Shown piece after piece: positions 26,298 through 37,503 of a DNA stretch of 64,000 nt. Location: assembly GCA_964057225.1 (NCBI GenBank), contig OZ059898.1:9300001-9364000 (forward strand), written 5' to 3'. The stretch comes from Auanema rhodensis (taxonomy: Eukaryota; Nematoda; Chromadorea; Rhabditida; Rhabditidae). A model generated the notes under the pieces. The model saw only the letters and a list, made by a program, of their open reading frames with translations. It had not been told where the DNA came from and did no database searches. How positions within the stretch are numbered: position 1 is the stretch's first letter; every line of letters starts with the position of its first letter. The translations under genes and the position numbers were made by a program.

Positions 26298-28640
26298 GCA
26301 TGTTTAAAAATGTTAGAAAAGAAAGGACAAGAACTGAAGAGATTTTGCTGATTTAAAAAAACGAGAGACGCAGAACGATGAGAGCCTGAATAGCATGAGG
26401 CTCAGCAAAAGAGAGTTAGATGGCTTGTTGCAGCAAAGAAACACGGAAGCAGCTTGGTGAAGAAATGGACGGACCTGGTTTTCGAGATAGATCTTTGAAC
26501 CATTGTCCTTTCAGTCCCTTTAGAGACAATTTCTCAAGTTTTCGACCTCTTACTTTCTGTATTAGATTTCTCACATGGATTAAGGGAGGTGGATACGAAA
26601 TTAGAAAAAATATTTTTAATATTTTGGATAGAGCAATACCAGTTATATTTCTAAGTGATGTGTGGATTAACTAACACCTTTCAAAATAAATATTGAAAAA
26701 TCAGTGATGTTTTCAGCTTATCAAATTTCTTTATTTGATGAAGATTTTATTGTTATAAAATATGTTAAATTGATGTTACTTGCCACCTTTTTGGAAAATA
26801 TACCCCTTTTCTTTGGTATATTAGGTGTATTTCTCTTTCTAATTGTTTTTCATCTCACTCTATTTCCTTCCACTTTTTTTCGCCTTCTTAGTAACGACAA
26901 CCAACTGTCATTTGCTATTAGATGTTTAAATGCGGAACAAGAATCCGTGAGCATTTCATTGCTTTTTGGACTCAAACTTCAGTGCCATCATTTTCTCTTA
27001 AGATACTTATTACATTTACTTTAATTTAATTCAATTTTTCAAAAACACTTCAAAGTCTCACGTTTTCCCAACATTAAGAAAAGAAAAATAATCATAGGTT
27101 CTGAATATGACAATACAAGCATATAGTCAATTTTCTATTTTTAATAAATTTATCAATTTTTCTTTTTTTTATGTAAACGATTTTCGAAGTAGTGGACCCT
27201 AAAAGAGGATTTCGAGTGCAAAGCGAGGAAATGCTGATCAATGTTCACTCACTGAAACATTTTGTTCAACTGAAAGATCAGAGGAAAGAGCATATCCCAA
27301 GAAGAGACAAACCCGGAAGTATTAGTCTACATAAGCAAGGGATGTCTGAGGCAGCAGAATAAGAGTTGAGACGAGTTCAGCGATTAGATGCAAACCAGAA
27401 ACTTTAAAAAAAAATGATAAATTAGATATGCATATTTTATAGTGCTTTATATCGATTCACATTGAACCTTCCCTATTTTCCTGCTCATTAGGCTTTTAAG
27501 AGCTGGAGAAGAATTTATATTATACCAAATTTTCAAATTTTTGTTTTCTGCGAGCTGAAATCTATTAAAAGTCAACCTACAACGACTTTGATTTTAAAAT
27601 GATACGTTTCAATTCAATTAGCGTTTTGCATAATTTGAAAGTATGCTCAATGCTCAGTAATCAAATGCTTAACAAAAAAAAGAAAGAAAAAAGTAAATGT
27701 TTGGGCTTTCCGAGCAAGACGAAGCTTTTGCCTCAAATTATATATGTCTTGCTACTTCCTTGTGTTAGAAAAAGGTTCATTTGAGTAAGTAGGTACATTC
27801 GACCACTGATGTTTCAAGCCGGAAGTCTTGTCCAAGAATGATGCAAAATGCCTAAAAGATTCCAAAAACGTTTTGAATGAAACAAATAGTAGAATAACGA
27901 ATAAAATAATTTTAACATGTATATAAACAATTTGTTCTTTAATTTGGTTCAGGAACAATCTTCATTTTGAACATGATGTATATGCAATAACTTTTAAATT
28001 CGAAATTATTTCTCTTTTCGATATATGACTGATTTTTGGATTAAGAGAAAGATAGAATAGAAAGGGAGTAATACAACGAACTAGAGAAAACAGAGAAAGT
28101 GAGAGAACAGCATTAGAAAATGGCAATAGAAAAAGTATTGAAGTTTAACTATTCTATGGAAGTTGGGTTTTGTGAAGTCTTATATTCTGATTTCTGATGT
28201 CTATATGCTCCTTTTCAAGCGTTTATTAATGCAGCCCAATCGTTCTGGTACATATAGATTTATTGCAGTTACTAATGTAAGAAAGAGAACCAAAATAGAC
28301 CAGGAAGCAAAAAAGATAGAAAGATCAGATTTGGCGAGAAGGGAATAAGACATAATGTGAGAGCACGTAATAGTATATTGACTAAAGAGTAGAGACCATC
28401 GAATGAAGGAAGATTGTTGCCTCCAAAAGAGTAGGACATCGCCCCAAACACAAATCAGAAGAATTTCTGAGAAACAGTGTAACAGGCTGAAAGATTAAGT
28501 AATAGGATATAAACATTCTTAACAACAATTGTAAGCCAATTATTTATTGCTATGTTATAAACAAGTGACATGTTATACTTTAGTTAAACTAGGTACGTTT
28601 GAGCAATTAAGAATTATTAACTAGATCAATTTGGATCCTA
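24428..28640. other. large region without a convincing gene
   Basis: About 4.2 kb. Open frames at 26420-26674, 26704-27024, 27599-27784 and 28163-28348 show no family resemblance and no clean partner exons. A 56-codon open stretch at 27192-27362 on the + strand has balanced composition (starts VDPKRGFRV) but no ATG start. The segment 25280-25520 is richer in G+C than its surroundings and could be a promoter or leader exon of the nuclear receptor. A (TA)n tract lies at 26271-26297. Purine-rich stretches are common. Confidence 0.4.
26271..26297. repeat. (TA)n microsatellite
   Basis: Uninterrupted TA dinucleotides over 27 bases, ending in ATGCATG. Confidence 0.95.
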
Positions 28641-29375
28641 TTATACATTTTCGTAATTCATTGATCTGAACTTGTATTAATTGGTAGAAAATACTTAAGC
28701 AAACCTTAGTTTTTTCTTCGGTCGATAAACTACTGTTTAAATTCTGTTTTCCAAGATTTTCCCGTAGCTCAAATGAATTCATAATCTTGATTTTACTTGC
28801 GACATATTTTGATAGACGAAATTCCAAACTACTAATGTTCAAATATTGGCAAGCCTATAACACACTTCTTAGCGCAAAATGATTACATAATATCCTCATA
28901 CTTCTATGATTTGAAGAATATTTGAAATATCTATATCATCGAAAACTTTTCCGAATAAATCATCTTTTCTTTCCTTCGTTTTTTCACAAGTCCTTATCCA
29001 TTCCAGTATCTTAGTGTTACTGATTTATGTATGAACATATTTTTATACCTTGGATACTATAAAAAAGTTATACGGTAATGTTATATCACATGGCCAATCA
29101 TTGGAAATACTCAAATCTGAAAACAAAAGTTTTTAGTATAATTATACATGTTTTTCTACCTGTTGCCATTCTCTCGAGTGTTCCAAAAAAAATTAATTCG
29201 GACTGATGAACTATAACTTCTTTTTTATCAGAAGTAATTAATATGATGTGCTTTTTCGATTCGAGTTCAGATTCTTTCAAAATATGCTAAATTACATAAA
29301 ATACATATGAAGAGATTACATCACTTGAATATTAACTTGATCTTGGTAAAATAATTTATAGAACCAGCCAATCAT
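28641..29375 (-). CDS. divergent Skp1-like protein
   Basis: Skp1 links F-box proteins to cullin in SCF ubiquitin ligases. Reading right to left, exons give an opening beta-strand segment (HIILITSDKKEVIVHQSE, like the Skp1 N-terminus), a region with CDITLPYNFFIVSK equivalent to the LPNV segment, ILEWIRTCEKTK (Skp1: VIQWC-type helix), DDIDISNILQII and ACQYLNISSLEFRLSKYVA, which matches the conserved AANYLDI helix pair, then ELRENLGK and a final EEK. Identity is low, so it is a diverged paralogue. The start is tentative: ATG at 29375 joins in phase across a 50-base intron, whereas the next exon has no ATG. The C-terminus is either a spliced end at 28641 (KFRSMNYENV) or unspliced to 28621. It follows the membrane protein by 168 bases. 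Confidence 0.6.
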
Positions 29376-29543
29376 GATTCAACAAAGTAGAATAAATACG
29401 TTCACGTCACGTAATAGTACACATGTGAGTTAATATATAATTTAATATTTTTATTGAGTTCTGCAAATCGCAATAAATTAAAAAAGTAATAAGTATTTAA
29501 AAATAACGTGAAAAAAACAAAAGAATAATGTATAATAGTCTTC

Positions 29544-30534
29544 TCAATAAGTCATAAATTCTTCTAATTCATTATGAGGTTTAGGTTTAGCAACTTCAGG
29601 AATTGCTATTTGATGAACCTTTTCTCTGAAAATTCCATAGAATAATATTAGTGGAAGTCGTTGAAGAAGCTTACAATGGCGAAACAACAACATCGTCCTT
29701 TGATGTTTCTTCAATCGTTTTCTTTCGAGCTACATTTAAATCACTAAATAGAAAAAAATCAAAAAGACTAACAAAATCAAGAATATCATTACGTTGACTC
29801 ATTTCCTCCCTTGTAAGGTATTGCATTTCTGGATGGAAAAATAATGTTTAATAACGAACATGTTAACGATAAAATTAACGATACAAATGATATATACTGA
29901 AATTTTTTCGGTAAAGTAATTTCAGGAGTGCAAATGTAAAAATTATGAATGTACCAAAGCACCACGGATCATGTAAGAAAATGGAACAAAGTTGCCAGTG
30001 TAGACTTGCAGAAATTTAGACTGCATAATTAGAAGGATAGCTCCCATTGTGTTCAAAAAACAGTTAAATAATGATAATATTATAATCTGTAATATGATAA
30101 ATGATCCGCTTAATATATGAGTATTTTGCCCTTACCAAAATAGGTGGAGCTGCTTCATATAATTTTTTTATATCCAACAAACATATACATACAGCGGTAC
30201 ATAACAATGAGAGTCCATGCGCGATTGATGAACCAATAGCCTAAACCTGGTTGAAAGTTATAATTGACTATCCTTTCGATACAATGCCCAAATCCAACAG
30301 CTCTTCTCTCATTGTGCTATTCATTTTTTTATCTGTTATTTTCCAAGACGCACGTGCGTTTCGTTGACAGAAGTCAAAAATACACTCAGCAAACACAATT
30401 ACATAACAAGTCTATAATAATTAATAAAAGTAAATAAATATATGAAAGTAAACCATCAGGCTATAAAATATATGACTATGAATAGTTGACCATTTAAATA
30501 CGAATTTTTTTTTTATCATATTGGACTCAGCCAT
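29544..30534 (-). CDS. unrecognised multi-pass membrane protein
   Basis: I do not recognise the family. The ATG at 30534 starts MAESNMIKKKF; about eight short exons follow, right to left. A first hydrophobic stretch spans an intron (SLM then TCYVIVFAECIF), followed by a hydrophilic loop with RNARASWKIT, then two confident transmembrane helices, AIGSSIAHGLSLLCTAVCIC and IIILSLFNCFLNTMGAILLI, then a polar segment and a charged Lys/Glu-rich tail ending NELEEFMTY. The protein is about 210 residues. Introns are about 40-60 bases, except the one before the tail, which is slightly longer. It sits between PAF acetylhydrolase (255 bases upstream) and the Skp1-like gene on the same strand, so co-transcription is possible. 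Function unknown. Confidence 0.6.
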
Positions 30535-30789
30535 TCTTCTAAACACACTTGTTTAAAATAAACAACACGTGATTACGTGGAAGTGCAATATTATTTCTTT
30601 AATTGAAATGATTTGTTTAATTTGATTTAATTGAAATATTCTAAATATCCAATATGCAATAGCAAAATAAAATTTATATTATTATTGTTCCTGACAACTT
30701 CACCCTCTTGAAGAATAAGGCATATATACATGTACAAATCTATATAAACAGAAAAATCAAAAACTCTGTAAAAATATCATTTGTAGATA

Positions 30790-32708
30790 TCAACTTGTTA
30801 CTTTTCTAGTCCCGAAAAAATTTGAAGACTCTGTCTCAATAATATTTGAATACTTTGTTTTAGCTAACTCGTCCAAAGTAGTTTTTGCTAATTCTCCTTC
30901 ATGAACTCTGAAATTGATCAAATTATTCAAATGATCTACTTAAGCAACGATCATGTTTTACTCACCTCCGCATAAATGCTATAGACAATTCAATTGAAGC
31001 TTCCATCAAATCTTCTGGTGGAACATCACCTTGCAACCCAAAACGTTTTCCAATAAAATTGGACACCAAGAACGGGAAATCAGAAAAAGTTTGATGAACA
31101 CCATCACTGAAAAAATATTTACTTTTTTATCAAGTCGTATAGGCTTTATATATTCAATAAGCATTTTTATCTCTAATAATTTGTTTTTAGTTAAAAACGT
31201 GCAAGAATGTTTCTCACGTTAAGGTATATGTTAATCGTTCACATTCCTCCCCGAACCGTTGCATATTTTGCAGATTTTCTTTCCATTGCCATCTGGAAAA
31301 CAAATTACAATTGGAATTTGAAATTTTTAATACTTTTTCGCATTTAGGAATAATGTTGGCTGGCTAGCCCGAATATAATGATCCGCTTCTAATGGAAACA
31401 TCCAACCATCCAGCACAATACTTGCCTAATTAGTAAAAAATGATCACAGATAGTTGTAGAACAAAGAAACAGAAGAAAAAATTCTTAGAGAAAAATAAAT
31501 TAAATGTCTCATTTACCTGAAAATCGGTAGAGAAAGCTGTGGCTGCCATAGCCGTAGCTCCGCCAAAACTATGACCAACAATCGCTGTTCTTGATAAATT
31601 TAACCTATCCTATATATATATATATATGTATTGCTTGTATTAAAAGATATGTCAATAAAAATACTTTGAACTGGGTCCAATCAAAATCATTCCCATCCAT
31701 AATATGTTGAGTGTCTAAAGTTCCCATGTGTAATTCTTCTAAGACGTGAAGAGCTTTAACGCTTTCAGAAACACGTTTTCCAAGCTTTTAATAGGAATAA
31801 TAATTTTCAAATTAAAATAAAAGATATACCTGCTGACTTCTAATTTTGAATTCTTTATCTCCTGGTTCTAATAATTTCATCTGTATTGAACGTTCTTTTG
31901 CTCTTCCAGAAAGTACATCAGGTAAAAGCTTATACGTCCAACACGCTGAATAATCTCTGAAAATTCATATTTTTATTTTAAAATCTATTTAGCTCACCTG
32001 TGTTCAATGGCAGCGACAACATATCCATATGATGCTAAGGAACTACAATACGTCGAATAAAAATGTCTGCATCCTGCAAGGCCATGAGAAAACACGACAA
32101 CAGGGAAAGTAGACTAAAATCAAATGAAATAAATAAGGCCAATTTTGTTTCCATTACCGTTGGCACTGAAAATGATCTTGATACAGAAATTTTACGCTCA
32201 TTGTGCGACATAACTGGTAAAGACGTTGACGTTGGCATAGATTTCACTGTTCCCGCCAACGGCAGATGCCATAGAGCAGAAGTTCTGAAATATAACGGAA
32301 CAAAGGTATAAACCCTTGAAAAAATGTATTACCGTTTCTCCCCAATAATCCAATTTGAGAAAAATTGAAGTCTCCGTGAAGACTGTTTTAGATATGCAGC
32401 TAAACCATTCAAATATTCCTTTCGAGGCAACCATAAAGGATGAGTCATATCTTCACGTGTTTCATTTTCGAGCTGCAAAATTCAATAATGATGTACATAT
32501 GATCTTTTCTAATTATAGAATTCAACATGAATGCTAATGATTCAATTGATACCGGATGATCCACAGGATAATATATCCTCATGAACACTCCAGAATCGCC
32601 ATCTTTAGAGTCTTTAAGCATCAAATCAGAGCATCCCACGCGGTATGCCCCAGTGCCAATTCGTGGAAGTATAGAATTTTGATCAGAACAAGACCATGTT
32701 AAACCCAT
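30790..32708 (-). CDS. platelet-activating factor acetylhydrolase (PAFAH2-like)
   Basis: Serine esterase that removes the acetyl or oxidised short acyl chain from phospholipids. Right-to-left exons give MGLTWS (an N-myristoylation-type start as in intracellular PAFAH2; G at 2 and S at 6), [36 protein letters not shown] and VVAAIEHR, the order of the plasma/type II family. The catalytic triad is visible: Ser in GHSFGGATA, Asp in [10 protein letters not shown], His in [10 protein letters not shown]. It ends KVTS at 30790. Two further GTG/upstream codons exist but the MG start at 32708 fits the family and makes myristoylation possible; no signal peptide is seen, so it is probably the intracellular form. 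First of three closely spaced - strand genes. Confidence 0.92.
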
Positions 32709-33684
32709 ATCTAAATCTTGGTTGATGATCACAGTTCAGGCAAGGAATGAAATATAAAAGCAATACGAAAAACTCAAAGTGATAAAGCAATTGCATAAAA
32801 AATTCGTATCGTAAATATCGTATATAAGCATTTGTGTAGCAGTCATGACTACAAAGCTTGTCACGTTTTGGCAATTTGATGGATAAGTATAGAATCACCA
32901 AGGGACAGAAGGAGCAGAGGCGACCTTTCAAATGTTAGAAAATTTTCGTTACTATAACTACACTTAATTTTTTAACTGTTAACCGCATAAGTGGAAATAT
33001 ATAATTTTTTCGTAGAAATACTTCAAACAAATTGTCATATGATTATCGGCAGTAATATTTATTAAGAGTGGTAATAGGTATAAAAATAAATTTTTCATAT
33101 TAATCGAAATAGAGTATTTGAACAATCTAAATAATTTTATAACAGTCCACGACTCGAAATTGAAAGTCCGATTGTAATCTTAATTTTCTTTGTATATGAA
33201 TATATGAAAACTAAAGAAGCTATTTTTGAATCCGAAGCTTCAGAGCGTGTTAACGCTTCGCATCAGGATGATTCTCAATCGAGCGCGATTAAGATTTCAG
33301 AACAGATTATTGCTATCTTTTAAAATATCAGAGACCACAGAGCCTAGATGAAAAATTGATAAACCTCATTTTTTACAACTCTATGGAAAGGGAGACTCAT
33401 ACTCACATTTATATGCATATTGAAGTTTGCTTAATTTTCTATACAGTACTAATAGAATTCCGCAGGATAAATATTCGTTTCATATGCTCATCAGTTTCAA
33501 GGGAATGTGAAAACAAGTAAATAATATCTCTGTTTTTTTCTAAACTCTAGTTCTTTTCATATAATATGTTGAATATTATATTCTCATTCATAAATTTTGA
33601 AAAATATACAGACTTTGTTAGTATTAAAAGGTTTATGCACGAACTGATTTATCCCAGTTGTCATATCCAGAAATCAGATTTTCT
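32709..33684. other. intergenic
   Basis: Upstream region of PAF acetylhydrolase and 3' flank of the PH-like gene. AT-rich; open frames at 32683-32931 and elsewhere show no similarity that I recognise. Confidence 0.5.
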
Positions 33685-35008
33685 TTACTGCAAAAACAAT
33701 TCTTTGCAATGTAATAAAAAAATTCTTAACTGAAGTATATATCTTGGTACAGATAACTTGATGGAAATGGAAGATCGAATTGGTACCGATGTGATGTGAA
33801 GAGAGGGTAAGGATTTGCTCTGATAAAGTTGTACCTGTGATATAAAATAAAAATAATACCATTTTGAGAAATTAAACATACATTATTACTTTTCTTAGAA
33901 ATTGGAAGTGGCACACGCTTCGAATGTTCAGATATATTTTGAGTGATATTACTATCAAGAGAACACGAACTTGCGTCTTGTAATTTCATTCTACCCTCGA
34001 TTTTGTGTCGTAACATTTCTACAGATCGATAGCCTTGACGAATACTTTGGCTAAACAATCAGAGGAAGTATTAAACCAAAAGAGCACAATGCATACATGG
34101 AATCTAATTCAGTGCTTAATGGACATACAAATAATCCTGAATTTGTTGAAGTGGACAGAGACTGAATATTTGGTTTATCTTCTTTAGAAATTACGGTCTA
34201 AAACAAACTATATTTTTTTTTCTATTAATTATAACGTACCGTTAGGGAACTACTACTATCTGATACATTACTTTCTGTAGTACTTACCCAAGTTAGCGCG
34301 TTGTAACTGTGTATAGCTTTTTCAACAGGAAGGTCTTTTTTTTCACTGAGTCCTGATAATGGTTCAAATGTAGAATAAGACATTTCTCCGTTAGCTTCTA
34401 AAAATTGCTAATGATGATATTCATTTTTATATTGTTGTCAAACCATATATGGCAAATGACTCATCTGTCATTGTTGAAGATGCTATAGTTTTACATATTA
34501 CTCCTTCATGAATACCACAGAACGCTTGTTTCCATAAAGAAAATTGGTCACTAACAATGAAAATATTTATAGACCCGAACGGGTATTTTAATTTAACATG
34601 ACAACGCCGCTGAAAATAGAAGTAAAGCACCGGTAACTAAAAAATACTAACTATTTTTTTTCGTCTGGATACTCCATTTTCAGTTCTAGTTCGAGTAGAA
34701 GTTGCTTTCTTAACATTAAACACGAATCCTTGAAAATATATTCTGTTCATGCAAATTACGAAGATATAATATACCTTTGCATTCTGACTCATATATTATC
34801 AAGAATCCTTTCTTAGTTAAAGCTATTGTTCTACATTTGAAAGCAGAATTTTTTCTAAAACCCAGAAATGACTAAAAATAGACTATGTTCCTAAGCTTTT
34901 AATGAAAAATAATCATGCCTTTGATTTCATATAGCTGGGTAATTTCTCAGCTATTAATATATCATCTTCGTGAACTCTCCATTGATTACAATTAGGTAGA
35001 TTCTGAGG
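33685..35008 (-). CDS. PH-like domain protein, 5' end not identified
   Basis: Right to left, exons encode a module resembling a pleckstrin homology fold: QWRVHEDDILIAEKLP, CRTIALTKKGFLIIYES, FVFNVKKATS, RRRCHVKLKYPFGSINIFIV, and a closing amphipathic helix with the typical Trp, SLWKQAFCGIHE. Such domains bind phosphoinositides or partner proteins at membranes. A long Ser/Thr-rich, probably disordered tail follows (several exons, for example SVEMLRHKIEGRMKL) and the frame ends at 33685. The first exon seen begins at an acceptor (35009) and has no ATG, so coding sequence upstream is missing from my model. One intron (about 34920-34874) appears to use a GC donor (AAG|GCATGA). The domain call rests on pattern only; specific orthologue unknown. 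Confidence 0.5.
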
Positions 35009-35887
35009 CTGAAAATATAAATCTCCTATGGAAAAAACGTTTTTCAAAACAATTAAAACGAGTAAAGAAAAGTGTCATTCAAAAAATTGCTTCATTTGCT
35101 CCATCTGATACGTGACCCACATTAGGAAAATTGTTTTGCACATATTTAATAGTTGGTTATTTTGCTTTCTTCAATACTTCTCATCAGATTAACATTCACT
35201 ACTTAGGAAAAATCAGGAACAACAACAAAGTTTTTTCTCTTTCTCTCTCTCTGTGATACTTCCTCTCAATACAGTATGAAGGTGCTAATAAAATAGTAAC
35301 CCCGCAGTTTATATAAATTTATACCTGGTTCAAATTAGTTGTAAGTGAAAATGTTAATATTTGCTTTTGTAAGCTCATAACTTAGTAGTATAAGAAAAAT
35401 CTTATAAAAAATAAGTCGGCTGCTTTGCAGCTGAACAGACAGGAAAATGAAAATGAAATCGAAACGATTATCACGTGGAACTCACGTAATGTAAAATATG
35501 ACGTTTAATACTTTAAGAATTAAGGCACTAATATATTACATACTTTAAGTATATACCTATATATCTATATTTTAAGTATCTTGGTCTTAATCTGCAGCAT
35601 TCCAGAGCTTATATGATACTCAATAATTTGGAACCTTTTATGTTGAAGTTTCTTCAAAACTGTATTCATTTGTACTAAAGAAAAAAATGTTGTATCAAGA
35701 GGTTTCAGTTGATTACATAATTCCAGAAAGAGCTTTCTTATTTATATTTCAGTTGAACTGTCATACTTAAAATTCCCATATCGATAATTGTCCATTCATA
35801 CTACATCCGTTATTGAACAATTGATAAAATATTTATTTAATTGTGCGTAATGATCTTTCCAAGAGTCGACAATTTTCTCAAAGTGAA
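35009..35887. other. intergenic or unassigned 5' exons of PH-like gene
   Basis: AT-rich, with a TC-rich patch near 35238. It should contain the start of the PH-like gene but no exon with a clear ATG could be placed. Confidence 0.4.
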
Positions 35888-36205
35888 TCAGATGAGATAC
35901 CGTGATCTGGAATTCCACGTTTGTAAGCGTCGTACTGCAGGCTCACCAAACAAGGGATATCGAAATTCCTGGAAGAATAACAAACTATTAAAACAATTTT
36001 GAAACCAATTGATTTCAAATCAGTATAACCGAAATATATATCTTGGTACAATATTCTGCATATTAACACTATTTGTTAATTCTCTTACCTGTGGCCTGTT
36101 CATATGCAAATTTTTAAGAAACATCATAGCACGATCTCCGTCCATTTGTGATTCAGCAATGATGCAGCTTACAATAATTAAACAAATGAAGACTATACGC
36201 AACAT
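35888..36205 (-). CDS. 65-residue secreted peptide precursor
   Basis: Two exons (36205-36089 and 35968-35888) joined by a GT-AG intron give 66 codons including the stop. Residues 1-17 (MLRIVFICLIIVSCIIA) are a textbook signal peptide, cleavage expected before ESQ. The mature part has no Cys and carries NRPQEFRYPLFGEPAVRRL, where FG and RR resemble neuropeptide-processing elements, ending in SRSRYLI. This could be a neuropeptide or small effector precursor. I do not recognise the peptide and there is only one potential copy. Start chosen as the only ATG before the signal sequence. The alternative, a chance short gene, is made less likely by the joined frame. Confidence 0.55.
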
Positions 36206-37375
36206 TTTCCCTAAAATAGGCAGCTATCTTTATATGTTATGAAAAATTATCTATTCAGTATAATCTCTCAACAATTGTAATCTTCTTCTAATGACAAAGT
36301 CTACGTTCGAAGGAATAAAGGGAGCAATACTCAAAAAATCTTAAATCAACCAAAAAAGATACATTTTCAGTTTTACAAAATTTCTGAAAAATGAAGAATA
36401 CATATATTAAAAGTTGGTAGATTCCAACAGCGTAAAATAGTTGTATAATCTGAAAACACTACTGAAGAGAGGAAAACTAAATCTAATACCGCCCTCTTTT
36501 ACTCCACCCTCTTTCGAAAATAAAAGAGGAGAAAGAGCTCTACTCAGGAAACTGCTAAGAAATATTTCAATGAATACCATGGATACTAGAATGAAATTAA
36601 GATGCGCTAAGTAATTCTTCGAATATTCTGCATCAAATAATAAATATTACTACAAGACAAAGATATTTTATTGAAACAATTGCAGTAAATGAGCCTGAAA
36701 CTAATTATAGTCCGTATAATCAACGGAAATGTCACCCACGAATATCTGGAAAAAGAATCGTGGTTTGAACAATTTTTAACAATTGAAGTTTGAAGATCTA
36801 ACATGGCTTTAATGCTAACATCTGCACAGATAGATAAATTAATTTGTTCAAATAAAAACTCTAAAAATGCTTGTGTTTTCATGGTAAACTAGAGTTTGTT
36901 TTATTACAATTTGCTTAATTATATGTGTACTATAATAGGAACACTAATTCAATTTTTTTCAGCATCTTTCAAGCAAATGACTTTTTTTTAAAATCAAATT
37001 TAAAATAGAATGATCATGTTCATTTCGCATGCCTTTTCACATTTCGGTGCAGGTGAGTGAGAAGGAGCAATGGTCGTACACAACTGAACATAGTCATTTC
37101 GAATTGATTGCAGTCCGAGAAACAGTGTTTTATTCTAAATTGATCCTCACGTACATCATAGCTTGTTAACTTCCACATTTTCACAGTGTTATGATTAATG
37201 AACATAAACAGTTCATAAATGTTTCGAGCATTCGAGGAATTCAACGTGTTTTCTGTTTACGCAGTTTTCATTGCAACGTCTTTTTCATTTGTTTTCTGAT
37301 AATTACATTTTAAGTTTTAAATTTAAGTGTTTCAATCTTAAAGTTATATTTGTTTCTATAAATCTGAATAAATAA

Positions 37376-37423
<48 letters not shown>

Positions 37424-37503
37424 GCATATTAATCTATTAATCTTTTTATGCATGCATGTATATATATTTATTTATATATATAGTGAATTGAGTATATTGC
37501 AGA
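36206..37503. other. intergenic between divergent genes
   Basis: Shared upstream region of the secreted-peptide gene (- strand) and the first gene of the + strand cluster. It contains a pure (TA)n tract at 37381-37422. Short open frames at 36607-36882 and 37020-37244 look like chance. Confidence 0.5.
37381..37422. repeat. (TA)n microsatellite
   Basis: Forty-two bases of uninterrupted TA, followed by ACGCATATT, about 80 bases before a probable trans-splice acceptor. Confidence 0.97.

Noticed and set aside
26420-27024. Open frames of 84 and 106 codons
   Set aside because: No motif or convincing neighbouring exons; the second is a hydrophobic T-rich translation typical of noncoding DNA.
27192-27362. 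56-codon open stretch beginning VDPKRGFRV
   Set aside because: No start codon in frame and no matching exon; kept only as a note within the gene-poor region.
28163-28348. 61-codon open frame on the + strand
   Set aside because: No recognisable motif, no clear splice sites and no partner exon nearby.
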